Assembly (NCBI RefSeq): GCF_012927205.1
Contig: NZ_JABBGC010000001.1
Span: 3,348,810 to 3,412,809 of the forward strand
DNA from: Chitinophaga fulva
GTDB taxonomy: Bacteria > Bacteroidota > Bacteroidia > Chitinophagales > Chitinophagaceae
Direction: 5' to 3'
Length of the DNA stretch: 64,000 nt
Shown: one piece after another, positions 26,109-35,008 of the stretch
Layout of the letters: each line of letters begins with the position of its first letter
Position numbering within the stretch: position 1 is the first letter of the stretch
Program-made: the position numbers and the translations under genes
Notes under the pieces: generated by a model
The model's input: the letters and a program-made list of their open reading frames with translations, nothing else
Told to the model about the DNA's origin: nothing
Database searches by the model: none

Positions 26109-27062
26109 TCTCTCCTTGTCTGCCTCATATGCCCGGATAATGGCTTTCACCAGGCGGTGGCGCACCACGTCTTCCTCATCCAGCTCTACAGACCCGATAC
26201 CATCGATATTACGCAGGATACGGGTAGCTTTTTCAAGGCCCGATTTCTGGTTCTTCGGCAGGTCAATCTGGGTAAGGTCGCCAGTGATGATGGCTTTGGC
26301 GGAGGCGCCGATACGTGTCAGGAACATTTTGATCTGCAGGTCAGTGGCGTTCTGCGCTTCGTCCAGGATAATAAAGGAATTATCCAGTGTACGGCCACGC
26401 ATATAGGCCAGTGGTGCTATTTCTATGACACGGTTGGTCATATAATAGCTCAGCTTCTCTGCCGGGATCATATCGTCCAGCGCATCATATAATGGCCGCA
26501 GATAAGGATCAATTTTTTCTTTCAGATCGCCGGGAAGGAATCCCAGGCTTTCACCTGCTTCCACTGCCGGACGGGTAAGAATGATTTTTTTAACAGCTTT
26601 GTTTTTTAATGCACGTACTGCCAATGCTACCGCCGTGTAGGTTTTACCCGTACCCGCCGGTCCAATAGCAAATACAATGTCATTCTTGTCCGCCAGTGCG
26701 ACCATTTTTTTCTGGTTGGCTGTACGGGCCCGCACAGTACGGGCATTCGGACCAAATACCAGCACCTCGTTAGGGTTACGGTCGCTGAAATGATCAACTG
26801 CCGTTCCCTCTTCATCCCCTAGTATCTGCTCAAAGTAATTCTCTGTCAGATTACCATTACGCTCGAGATATTTTACGATTTGACTGATTTTTTCCTCCGC
26901 TGTGGCCACTTCTTCCGGCGCCCCACTCAATTTTAACTGGGTACCCCTGGACAGGATCTTCAGCAGCGGGAATTTTTTCTTCAGCAAATCCAGTTTTCCG
27001 TTATTAACACCGAAAAACTCAATGGGATTAATACTATCTAAGTTAATAATGGATTCAGTCAA
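26103..27062 (-). CDS. phoH: PhoH-family ATPase
   Basis: This 319-residue cytosolic P-loop protein has Walker A AIGPAGTGKTYTAVALAVRA and Walker B SFIILDEAQNAT. A short KH-like N-terminal region carries FPLLKILSRGTQLKLSG. PhoH proteins are ATPases linked to RNA metabolism. The start is TTG at 27062: the frame is closed by TAA five codons upstream and no ATG is available before residue 110, while the N-terminal sequence looks conserved-type (INPIEFFGVNN). Confidence 0.93.
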   Translation of the reverse strand: MTESIINLDSINPIEFFGVNNGKLDLLKKKFPLLKILSRGTQLKLSGAPEEVATAEEKISQIVKYLERNGNLTENYFEQILGDEEGTAVDHFSDRNPNEVLVFGPNARTVRARTANQKKMVALADKNDIVFAIGPAGTGKTYTAVALAVRALKNKAVKKIILTRPAVEAGESLGFLPGDLKEKIDPYLRPLYDALDDMIPAEKLSYYMTNRVIEIAPLAYMRGRTLDNSFIILDEAQNATDLQIKMFLTRIGASAKAIITGDLTQIDLPKNQKSGLEKATRILRNIDGIGSVELDEEDVVRHRLVKAIIRAYEADKERD

Positions 27063-27160
27063 TGATTCAATGATTTAAAGTCCAGGAAAATATTCGAAAA
27101 TTCTCACTCCGAATATATGAATTTAAAGACAACCTGGAGAGCAGTATTGTTAAGCAATCA

Positions 27161-27616
27161 CTAAATTCTGTAACCGTTTTGTTTGAACGCTTCCACTTTC
27201 GCAGCAATGGCATCGTTGGTCAACGCAAACATACGTGCAGCCAGTACCGCAGCGTTGCGCGCACCTGCTTTACCTACTGCCAGAGTACCTACCGGTACGC
27301 CCGATGGCATTTGAACAATGGAATACAGGGCGTCGATACCGCCAGGCAAACCTCCTTCCAAAGGTACACCTAACACCGGCAGGGAAGTGAAGGCAGATAC
27401 TACACCAGGCAAATGCGCCGCCATACCGGCTGCCGCGATCACCACGCCGAAACCTTTTTCCTTCGCAGTAATACACAGTTCTCGTACTGTTTCCGGATTA
27501 CGGTGTGCGGATGCTACTACCATTTCACCTTCAATGCCAAAGTATTGGAGATATTTTTGTGATTCTTCCATTACTGGTTTGTCACTCTCGGATCCCATGA
27601 TAATCAGAACTTTCAT
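27161..27616 (-). CDS. purE: N5-carboxyaminoimidazole ribonucleotide mutase PurE
   Basis: This 151-residue class I PurE moves the carboxyl group of N5-CAIR to form CAIR in purine synthesis. Visible motifs are IIMGSESD near the N-terminus, VASAHRNPE, and the glycine-rich AAAGMAAHLPGVVSAFTSLP. The second part (LPGGIDALYSIVQMPSGVPVGTLAVG) is also typical. PurK is not adjacent here. Confidence 0.97.
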   Translation of the reverse strand: MKVLIIMGSESDKPVMEESQKYLQYFGIEGEMVVASAHRNPETVRELCITAKEKGFGVVIAAAGMAAHLPGVVSAFTSLPVLGVPLEGGLPGGIDALYSIVQMPSGVPVGTLAVGKAGARNAAVLAARMFALTNDAIAAKVEAFKQNGYRI

Positions 27617-27654
27617 TAATCGATGTTTTATTTTATGTGAAAATTAGTTTATTT

Positions 27655-27673
27655 GTAGCCCCGGCTCTGCCGG
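27655..27673 (+). repeat. Short REP-like relic
   Basis: GTAG is followed by CC and the hairpin CCGGC-TCT-GCCGG. It is a shorter and diverged relative of the GTAG palindromes elsewhere. The rest of 27617-27904 is AT-rich upstream DNA of the PAS kinase gene. A TTG-started 72-codon frame there has no supporting evidence. Confidence 0.35.
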
Positions 27674-27904
27674 AAATTGAATGCGAAGATATTGATCAAT
27701 CAACAAAATCTGAAAACTGAAAATCCACAACTGGTGGATAATTCCCTGAACAACAAGCACTACCGGAAAACAATCGGTTTTAAAAAACAGGAAAATCATA
27801 CCGGAAGTTGTACCTTTTACTATTGTAATGACGCTTTTTTGTCATATAATGTCTATTTTGAGCTTAAATACACAACGATCTTAGAATCCCGCTAGTAATT
27901 ATAA

Positions 27905-30553
27905 ATGAAGGACGTTATGCTGGAACAGCATTACCGGCATCTGCAGCATCTGGAAGCTGCCATCAATGCCTGCGCATTGTCTGTGAACTTGGATGCCGCT
28001 GAATGCATTACTACCCTGAACCCGCGAATGGCCAACGCTTTGCAGCAACCACCGGAACTAACCACCGGACGCTACTTCAGGGAACTGCTCTTGCCCGCCG
28101 ATGAAAAACAGTGGGCCCGGATCTGGCAACAACTACAGACCGGACAATCCATACAGGAGCAAATCTGCTTTCTGCTGCATGGGGACACCCAACTGTGGCT
28201 GGAATCAGCTATCTATCCGGTAATGGGCAACGATGGCCTCCTGCAGGAATGCCTCCTCGTAGGCCTCGATATCACCGACCGTAAACTGCCCGAGCTCCGG
28301 GTCATGGAAGATGAACAATATTTCCGCCAGATACTCGAAAACCTCCCCGTAGGCCTGCAACAATTCGAACCAGACGGCACCTGCGTGGAGATGAACAGCC
28401 GCCAACGCCAGATATGGGGCACGCAACACGCATTCCTCCATAACCCGGAATACAAATGGCTGCAAGACCCGTTCTATCGCCTCAATGGCCTCGCCCGCAT
28501 GTTTGAGGAAGCCCGCGATACAGGTAAAACACTGAAACGCGAAATTCTGCTCAACTACGCGGAAAAGAACTACGGCAACGTTACCCGCCTGTTCCCACTG
28601 TACTACGAAGCCACAATCTTCCCGGTAACAGACCGGCACAGCAGAATGGCCAACTACTTCCTCATCCTCGACGACATCACGGAGAAAAAAGTAGCGGAAA
28701 TAAGCCTCCAGAAAAGCGAAAGACTACTCGACAATATCATCGAAAATTTGCCCATCGGCTATATCCAGTTCGATAACTTCGGCTTTATCCGCCGCATTAA
28801 TCAAACGCAGCGATTTTTCTTTAATACCCCGCATCCTGCGGCCCGCCGGAACTTCAACGTAATGAACGATGAACTGGCCACCCGCTTTGAACTGGACAAA
28901 CTGTTCCTGCAGGCGCTCGAAGAAGGGAACCCGCTACGCGTGGAAAAGAAAATTGACTTCAGTCAGGATGAACGCTGGACCACCGTTGGCCGTGAAGTGT
29001 ACCTCGACCTCACCGTATTCCCGGTAATTGAACCGGTGGACAAAGAGATGATCGTGGTAGCCCTGGTAAATGATATCACAGATAAGAAAGTGCAGGAACT
29101 GGAGAATGTCAAAAACCAGGAATTCCTGCTGCAAACAGGCGAAATCGGGAAAATCGGCGGATGGGAAATGGACCTCGATACAGAAGAAGTACGCTGGTCT
29201 TACGAATCCCATAAAATACACGACACGGAACCGGATACGCCGATCAACTACCGGATGGCCATAAGCTTTTTCTCGCCGGAATCCCAACCGGTACTGGAAG
29301 GACTGGTGAAACAATGTATTGAAACCGGCAAACCGTTTGACGCACAGCTGACCATCATCTCTGCCAAACAACAAACAAAAAGAGTTCGTTGTATCGGTCA
29401 GCCAGGATATGACAATGGTATACGTACACGCCTGTTCGGGGTGGTACAGGATGTAACAGAACAATCGGCCATCCGGGAAGCATTGACCCGCAACACGGAA
29501 CTGATGCGCCTCTTCTTCGATACGGTAGACATGGGGTATGCGGCGATGGAGAAAGATGGCAAACTCAACTTCCTCAATCAGAAAGCCGAGAAAATGATCG
29601 GCCAGAAAGTAGATATAGGCGGCAATATTTTCGAAGTGTTTCCCAAACTGTCCGGCACCGTGTTCTACGCACGTCTGCAGGAATGCATACAGCTGCAACA
29701 GTCACAATCTTTCGGTATTTATTTCCCTAAGCCGGACAAATGGTATGACTTCCTCCTGACACCCATGCAGGATGGCGGTATATCGGTCTTCATGCGCGAC
29801 ATCACGGAAAGCCGCAAAATGCAGAAAGACCTGCGCAAAGCAAATGACCAGCTGTCTAACCTTAACAAAAACCTGGTCAACCAGAACAAACAGCTGGAAG
29901 ACTTCGCCCATATTACTTCCCATAACCTGCGTGCACCGATCGCCAATCTGCGCGCGCTGATGCAGATGCATAATGAGGCTTCCTCCCAGCAGGAAAGAGA
30001 GCTGTATCTGGGCATGCTGCACGAGGTGATCAAAAAGATCGATGAAACGCTCAACGACCTGGTGGAAGTGGTGCAGATACGGAAAGATGTGAATGTGGAA
30101 AAAGAAAAACTGTTTTTTGCAGAGCGGGTACAAAAAGTGAAAGATATTCTGTTGGTAGATATCGAAACCAGTAACATCAAAATTACCTATGATTTTGACC
30201 AGGCGCCGCAAATAGAGTATCCGCGGGTGTATCTCGACAGTATCCTGCAGAACTTTATTACCAATGCGATCCGCTATCGTTCCCCCGAACGGGAGCCGGA
30301 ATTGCATTTACAGACATTGAAAGAGAACGATTACATCGTGCTCACGGTGCAGGACAATGGCATCGGTATCGATATGGAACGTTTCGGCAACAAGCTGTTT
30401 GGCTTCCGGAAAACCTTTCACCGTAACAAGGATGCAAAGGGTATCGGATTGTTTATCACGAAAACACAAGTGGAAGCAATGGGTGGAAGTATCAAAGCGG
30501 AAAGCAGGCCGGGACAAGGAACCAAATTTATTATTACATTTAGGCCGGAATAA
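27905..30553 (+). CDS. Multi-PAS sensor histidine kinase
   Basis: This 882-residue protein has no signal peptide or transmembrane segment and so is probably a cytosolic sensor. About five PAS domains occupy residues 10-640, each ending in a DITEKK/DITDKK/DVTEQS-type PAC segment. They are followed by a HisKA H-box (FAHITSHNLRAPI, phospho-acceptor His near 674) and a HATPase domain with N-box (NFITNAIRYR), G1 (DNGIGID) and G2 (KGIGLFITK). The ligand is unknown. An 8-base gap leads to the response regulator gene, its likely partner. Confidence 0.94.
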   Translation: MKDVMLEQHYRHLQHLEAAINACALSVNLDAAECITTLNPRMANALQQPPELTTGRYFRELLLPADEKQWARIWQQLQTGQSIQEQICFLLHGDTQLWLESAIYPVMGNDGLLQECLLVGLDITDRKLPELRVMEDEQYFRQILENLPVGLQQFEPDGTCVEMNSRQRQIWGTQHAFLHNPEYKWLQDPFYRLNGLARMFEEARDTGKTLKREILLNYAEKNYGNVTRLFPLYYEATIFPVTDRHSRMANYFLILDDITEKKVAEISLQKSERLLDNIIENLPIGYIQFDNFGFIRRINQTQRFFFNTPHPAARRNFNVMNDELATRFELDKLFLQALEEGNPLRVEKKIDFSQDERWTTVGREVYLDLTVFPVIEPVDKEMIVVALVNDITDKKVQELENVKNQEFLLQTGEIGKIGGWEMDLDTEEVRWSYESHKIHDTEPDTPINYRMAISFFSPESQPVLEGLVKQCIETGKPFDAQLTIISAKQQTKRVRCIGQPGYDNGIRTRLFGVVQDVTEQSAIREALTRNTELMRLFFDTVDMGYAAMEKDGKLNFLNQKAEKMIGQKVDIGGNIFEVFPKLSGTVFYARLQECIQLQQSQSFGIYFPKPDKWYDFLLTPMQDGGISVFMRDITESRKMQKDLRKANDQLSNLNKNLVNQNKQLEDFAHITSHNLRAPIANLRALMQMHNEASSQQERELYLGMLHEVIKKIDETLNDLVEVVQIRKDVNVEKEKLFFAERVQKVKDILLVDIETSNIKITYDFDQAPQIEYPRVYLDSILQNFITNAIRYRSPEREPELHLQTLKENDYIVLTVQDNGIGIDMERFGNKLFGFRKTFHRNKDAKGIGLFITKTQVEAMGGSIKAESRPGQGTKFIITFRPE

Positions 30554-30561
30554 TCCCTTTT

Positions 30562-30951
30562 ATGAAGCTGATCAATATGATTTTTATAGTAGACGACGAC
30601 CCAATTCACCAGCAAATTGCTAAAATCATGATAGAACGGCAGGGGATATGCACCAATATCAGGGTGTTTTCAGATGCGCAGGATGTATTGGACCATATCC
30701 GGCAGCATGCAGATAAGGTGGACGAGCTACCCGACCTTATTCTGCTGGACCTCAATATGCCGATTATGGATGGCTGGGAATTCCTGGATGAATACAGCGT
30801 TTTCCATGACCAGCTACCCAAACAAATCCGCATCTTCGTGCTGACTTCTTCTATTGATGAGAAAGACAAAGAGCGTGTTCGTCACTACCCGGTGGTAAAT
30901 GGCTACCTTACCAAACCCCTGTCCAAAGAGATTATTGAGCACCTCTCTTAA
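30562..30951 (+). CDS. Single-domain response regulator
   Basis: This 129-residue receiver domain has no output domain. Key residues are the acidic pair in FIVDDDP, the phospho-acceptor aspartate in ILLDLNMPIMDGWE, the switch threonine/serine in VLTSSID and the lysine in YLTKPLS. It is presumably phosphorylated by the upstream kinase and acts by protein contact. Its 3' end overlaps the convergent rpe gene by 20 bases. Confidence 0.93.
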   Translation: MKLINMIFIVDDDPIHQQIAKIMIERQGICTNIRVFSDAQDVLDHIRQHADKVDELPDLILLDLNMPIMDGWEFLDEYSVFHDQLPKQIRIFVLTSSIDEKDKERVRHYPVVNGYLTKPLSKEIIEHLS

Positions 30952-31579
30952 GTGTAGCGATTGTTTTTTCGGGATCTGCTGAAGCAAAGATGGAGCTGCC
31001 TGCCACCAGCACATTAGCGCCTGCCTGCACCAGCTGGCCGGCATTCTCTGTACTGATACCACCATCCACTTCTATCAGGGCCGTTGCTTTATTGTCTTTG
31101 ATCAGCTGCCGTACCTGTCTTATTTTCTGATAGGTTTGCTCAATGAATGTTTGTCCGCCGAAGCCCGGATTGACACTCATCACCAACACCACATCAACAT
31201 CGCGGATCACGTTTTCCAGTACCACTACCGGCGTATGCGGATTGAGGGCCACACCGGCTTTCATGCCCAGGCTTTTAATCTGTTGGATGTTGCGGTGCAG
31301 GTGTATGCAGGCTTCTGCATGTACGGTAAGAATATCTGCGCCGGCTTTCTTGAATTCGGCTGCATATTTCTCTGGTTCTTCTATCATCAGGTGTACGTCG
31401 CAGGGCTTGCGGGCTACCTTTTTGATCTGTGCGATCACTGGCAGGCCATAGCTGATATTGGGCACAAAACGGCCATCCATTACATCGAGGTGAAACCAGT
31501 CAGCTTCGCTGCGGTTCACCATTTCCACTTCTTTCCCCAGTTCAAGGAAATTGGCCGCCAGCAAGGACGGCGCTATCAT
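30932..31579 (-). CDS. rpe: Ribulose-phosphate 3-epimerase
   Basis: This enzyme interconverts ribulose 5-phosphate and xylulose 5-phosphate in the pentose phosphate pathway. The ATG at 31579 gives 215 residues starting MIAPSLLAANF, the normal N-terminus; an upstream TTG at 31597 would add six residues. TIM-barrel motifs are FHLDVMDGRFVPN, VHLMIEEP, MSVNPGFGGQTF and EVDGGIS. It is the last gene of the thrABC-TPR-rpe run and overlaps the response regulator gene tail to tail. Confidence 0.96.
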   Translation of the reverse strand: MIAPSLLAANFLELGKEVEMVNRSEADWFHLDVMDGRFVPNISYGLPVIAQIKKVARKPCDVHLMIEEPEKYAAEFKKAGADILTVHAEACIHLHRNIQQIKSLGMKAGVALNPHTPVVVLENVIRDVDVVLVMSVNPGFGGQTFIEQTYQKIRQVRQLIKDNKATALIEVDGGISTENAGQLVQAGANVLVAGSSIFASADPEKTIATLKRGAQ

Positions 31580-31658
31580 TACAGGAGCGTTTTCCAATAG
31601 TAATCGGTTTTATATACTAAATGTAAGCATTGCGGGGGACATAACACGGGTGGCGCTT

Positions 31659-32666
31659 TTAGCGGCTCAATCGTTGCATGGCCTCTTTTGCTTCTTTAAA
31701 ATCTTTTCTGAAAGATGCCGCTTTGGCATAATCGTCTATCGCCTCTTTTTTATTGCCCAGCTGTTCCTGGCACCTGGCCCGCTGATAGTAAGCCTGCGCA
31801 TCGGTGGGAGCGGCTTTGGCCGCGAGGTTATAGAAGTTATAGGCTTCCTTCCATTGGCTCCTGCTGCTGTGAATATTGCCCAGTGCCATGTAGGCGGGTG
31901 CAAATCCGGGATCGGCCACGATACATTTCCGGTAGGTGTTCATGGCGGCATTGGTATCACCCAGTTCTTCCTGTACCTGTCCTGCATCATAGAGCGGTGC
32001 TGCATTGAGGGAGTCCTGGTGCCATGCTTCCGTATAGTAACGGACAGCTTCCGGTGTTTTGCGGGCACGCAGCAGATCGGCCAGTTCCATCACGGCTTCA
32101 TACTCTGCATGCGGTCCTGCAGCGGCGATGGCTGTTTTCAGGTGCTCGACGGCGGCGGTAGTATCCCGACGGTCTTCTGCCATCCGGGCCTTCAGATAAA
32201 AAGCTTTGGCCCTGCCTTCGGCGGTGCCGGCCAACACATTAGCCAGGCTGTCTGCCTGCGCGGTATGTTTGTTCTCCAGCATGGCCGTGGCCAGTTTATA
32301 CTGAAGATACGTATAGGTGGGAGCGTTAGCCAGCGCTTTGCTGAAATAGCGCTCTGCCTTGTCGTAGTGGTTCTCCAGCAGCGCGGCTTCTCCTGCACCT
32401 GCCCAATAGTCGGGGTTCGCCGGTTTCAGGCTGGCAGCTTTTTCGAAGTCCGCTTGCGCGAAACCGGGATTGGTATTGAACAGCAGCAATGCGCGGCGGT
32501 AGTACAGCGCGTCCTGGTCCGGGAAATGTTGAATAGAATCTGTCACCGGCCGGATAATATCGCTATACAGCACGGAGTCTGCATCAGACTGCTGTTCGGG
32601 CTTTTTGTGGTCATTATTGCAGGCCACGATGCCAGCCATGGCCACCAGGATAGGTAAATATTTCAT
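31659..32666 (-). CDS. TPR-repeat lipoprotein
   Basis: This 335-residue protein has a lipobox cysteine in MAGIVACNND and about seven tetratricopeptide repeats (for example NPDYWAGAGEAALLENHYDKA and FAPAYMALGNIHSSRSQWKEA). It is membrane-anchored in the envelope and probably a protein-interaction scaffold. It lies 23 bp after thrC and 61 bp before rpe, so it appears to be read with the threonine operon without an obvious functional link. Confidence 0.85.
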   Translation of the reverse strand: MKYLPILVAMAGIVACNNDHKKPEQQSDADSVLYSDIIRPVTDSIQHFPDQDALYYRRALLLFNTNPGFAQADFEKAASLKPANPDYWAGAGEAALLENHYDKAERYFSKALANAPTYTYLQYKLATAMLENKHTAQADSLANVLAGTAEGRAKAFYLKARMAEDRRDTTAAVEHLKTAIAAAGPHAEYEAVMELADLLRARKTPEAVRYYTEAWHQDSLNAAPLYDAGQVQEELGDTNAAMNTYRKCIVADPGFAPAYMALGNIHSSRSQWKEAYNFYNLAAKAAPTDAQAYYQRARCQEQLGNKKEAIDDYAKAASFRKDFKEAKEAMQRLSR

Positions 32667-32689
32667 ACGCCGCCAAAACTAAGAAATCC

Positions 32690-33985
32690 TTAGCGCATTA
32701 ACCAGTTTTTGAATGCGTCATAATCTGCCGGTAACAACGTGGCATTTTTTTCTTTGCCATAGAGCGACATCACGCGGGGTGGTGTGTGAATTTCGTCACG
32801 CACGGCTTTGGGCGCGGTATCTTCAAATTTTACCGGGTGGGCTGTTTCCAGGAATACGCCGGTCAGCTCAGGGGCTTCAGCCAGGAACTGTTGCAGGCCG
32901 AGGTAACCTACGGCGCCGTGAGGGTCCAGCATATAGTGGTGTTCTTTCCATACCTGTTCCATGGTACGCGCGGTGTCCTTGTCGGTGTACGCGTAAGCGG
33001 TGAATTTTTCTTTTAATGCCGGGAGGCTGTTGCCGAATAACTGTAATACCCGTACGAAATTGCTGGGGTCGGCCACGTCCATGGCGTTGGAAAGGGTAGG
33101 CACGGCTTTGCCCGGTTCGTATTGGCCGTTTTGCATAAAACGGGGCACCGTATCGTTGATATTGGTGGCAGCAACGAAATGAGATACCGGCAGGCCGATG
33201 GCGGCGGCCATCATACCGGCGCAAATGTTGCCAAAATTACCGCTGGGTACAGCAAACACCAGCCGCGGATGAGCGGCTTTCATCTGTTTGTAGGCCAGGA
33301 AATAATAAAACATCTGCGGCAGCCAGCGGGCCACATTGATGGAGTTGGCGGAGGTGAGCTGCCGGTGCGACTGTATATCTGCATCGAGGAAAGCGCTTTT
33401 CACCATACGCTGACAATCATCGAACGTACCCTGTACTTCCAGTGCCCGGATATTGCCGCCAAGGGTAGTCAGTTGTTTTTCCTGTAAGGTGCTTACTTTT
33501 TTGGAAGGGTAGAGGATAACCACATCCACACCGGGAACATTATAGAAACCGCTGGCCACAGCGCCGCCGGTGTCGCCGGAAGTGGCTACCAGTACGGTTA
33601 CCGGACGATTACTGCTACGGCGGAAATAACCGAGGCAGCCAGCCATGAAACGGGCGCCTACATCTTTAAAGGCGAGGGTAGGGCCGTGGAATAGCTCCAG
33701 TGCATAAGTGTGGCCGGTGACCTTCTGTATCGGAAAAGGAAAATGCAGTGTATCGTTCACAATCTTTTTCAGTGCGGCCTCGGGTATCTCATCGCCGATA
33801 AACGGACGGATCACTTCGTAGCCAATCTCCTGGTCCGTATAGGTGTGCAGGTGAGTGATAAATTCCGGGTCCAGCGAAGGGATCTGCTCCGGGAAGTATA
33901 ACCCTTTGTCTGGTGCAATGCCCTGTATAACGGCGGTTTCGAATGATGCTTTATGCTGTGGGTCCTGTAAACTGTAATACTGCAT
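32690..33985 (-). CDS. thrC: Threonine synthase
   Basis: This 431-residue PLP enzyme converts O-phosphohomoserine to threonine. The PLP lysine lies in LFHGPTLAFKDVGARF, the N-terminal block MQYYSLQDPQHKASFETAV is typical of the longer fold-type II form, and the phosphate-binding VATSGDTGGAVASGF and SGNFGNICAG loops are present. It follows thrB by 20 bp. Confidence 0.97.
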   Translation of the reverse strand: MQYYSLQDPQHKASFETAVIQGIAPDKGLYFPEQIPSLDPEFITHLHTYTDQEIGYEVIRPFIGDEIPEAALKKIVNDTLHFPFPIQKVTGHTYALELFHGPTLAFKDVGARFMAGCLGYFRRSSNRPVTVLVATSGDTGGAVASGFYNVPGVDVVILYPSKKVSTLQEKQLTTLGGNIRALEVQGTFDDCQRMVKSAFLDADIQSHRQLTSANSINVARWLPQMFYYFLAYKQMKAAHPRLVFAVPSGNFGNICAGMMAAAIGLPVSHFVAATNINDTVPRFMQNGQYEPGKAVPTLSNAMDVADPSNFVRVLQLFGNSLPALKEKFTAYAYTDKDTARTMEQVWKEHHYMLDPHGAVGYLGLQQFLAEAPELTGVFLETAHPVKFEDTAPKAVRDEIHTPPRVMSLYGKEKNATLLPADYDAFKNWLMR

Positions 33986-34005
33986 GCGATATGGATTGGT
34001 GAAAA

Positions 34006-34932
34006 TTAGTCAATGATTTTAACGCCGGCGGTGTTGATGCGTGATACATATATTTTATAGTCCACTCCCAGTGGCGCATATACGTTGTTCATCGTCTCGG
34101 CTACGCTACGGGCGTTAGCTTCGCCTCTGCAGAGCATGAACACGGACGGCCCGGAGCCGGAGATGCCACCACCGAGAGCGCCGGCTTCTTTGCATTTGAG
34201 CTTCAGCTCCTGGAAGGCCGGAATGAGGATGGACCGTACTGGTTCCACGATCACATCTTCCAGTGAACGGCTGATCAGGTCATAGTCTTCCTGGTAGAGG
34301 CCTGCTACCATGGCGCCTACATTGCCCCATTGGCGGATGGCGTCTGTCATCAGCACTTTCTGTTTGAGTATTTCGCGGGCATCGGAAGTTTTGACTTCTA
34401 TCTGTGGATGGATAACAGTCACCCATAGTTCTGCGGGCGTATGCAGCGTGGTGATGTCCAGCGGGCGGTAGCTGCGTACCAGCGTGAACCCGCCGAGGAT
34501 GGCCGGCGCCACGTTGTCGGCATGCGCAGAGCCACAGGCCAGTCTTTCTCCTTCCATGGCGAAGCGTACCAGTTGTTTTTTGTTGAACGGTTCACCCAGC
34601 AGGTGGTTGGCGGCTACTACGGCGCCGGCACTGCTGGCGGCGCTGGAACCGATGCCGCTGCCGGGATGGATATGTTTGAATATCTCTATTTCAATACCTA
34701 TATCGGGGTGGTCATATTTCTGCAGCAATGCCTGGACTGCCACGCTGGCCACGTTTTTGGCCGGGTCAACGGGCAGATCGGCGCCATGCACGGCTTTGAT
34801 CCTGATGCCGGGTGCACTGGTGCGGCGAAGGATCATCTCATCGCCGGGAGCGTCCATAGCCAGACCGATAACATCGAAGCCGCAGGCTACATTGGCAACT
34901 GTGCCGGGGGCGAATACTTTTATACTTTCCAT
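34006..34932 (-). CDS. thrB: Homoserine kinase
   Basis: This 308-residue GHMP-family kinase phosphorylates homoserine. The ATP-binding glycine/serine motif is PGSGIGSSAASSAGAV (about 89-105). The N-terminal FAPGTVANVACGFDVIG and the C-terminal GGGISGSGPSVFMLC motifs fit ThrB. It lies 76 bp after thrA and 20 bp before thrC in one operon. Confidence 0.97.
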   Translation of the reverse strand: MESIKVFAPGTVANVACGFDVIGLAMDAPGDEMILRRTSAPGIRIKAVHGADLPVDPAKNVASVAVQALLQKYDHPDIGIEIEIFKHIHPGSGIGSSAASSAGAVVAANHLLGEPFNKKQLVRFAMEGERLACGSAHADNVAPAILGGFTLVRSYRPLDITTLHTPAELWVTVIHPQIEVKTSDAREILKQKVLMTDAIRQWGNVGAMVAGLYQEDYDLISRSLEDVIVEPVRSILIPAFQELKLKCKEAGALGGGISGSGPSVFMLCRGEANARSVAETMNNVYAPLGVDYKIYVSRINTAGVKIID

Positions 34933-35008
34933 ATGGGAAGGATTGCGTTCATTAATTTAGTCATTCAGTGTTGCTTGTACAACGAGGTTACAGAGATTTA
35001 ACAGGCCA

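Noticed and set aside
27677..27895. A 72-codon TTG-started frame before the PAS kinase gene
   Set aside because: No ATG, no ribosome site and no family resemblance; it lies in the AT-rich promoter region of the kinase.
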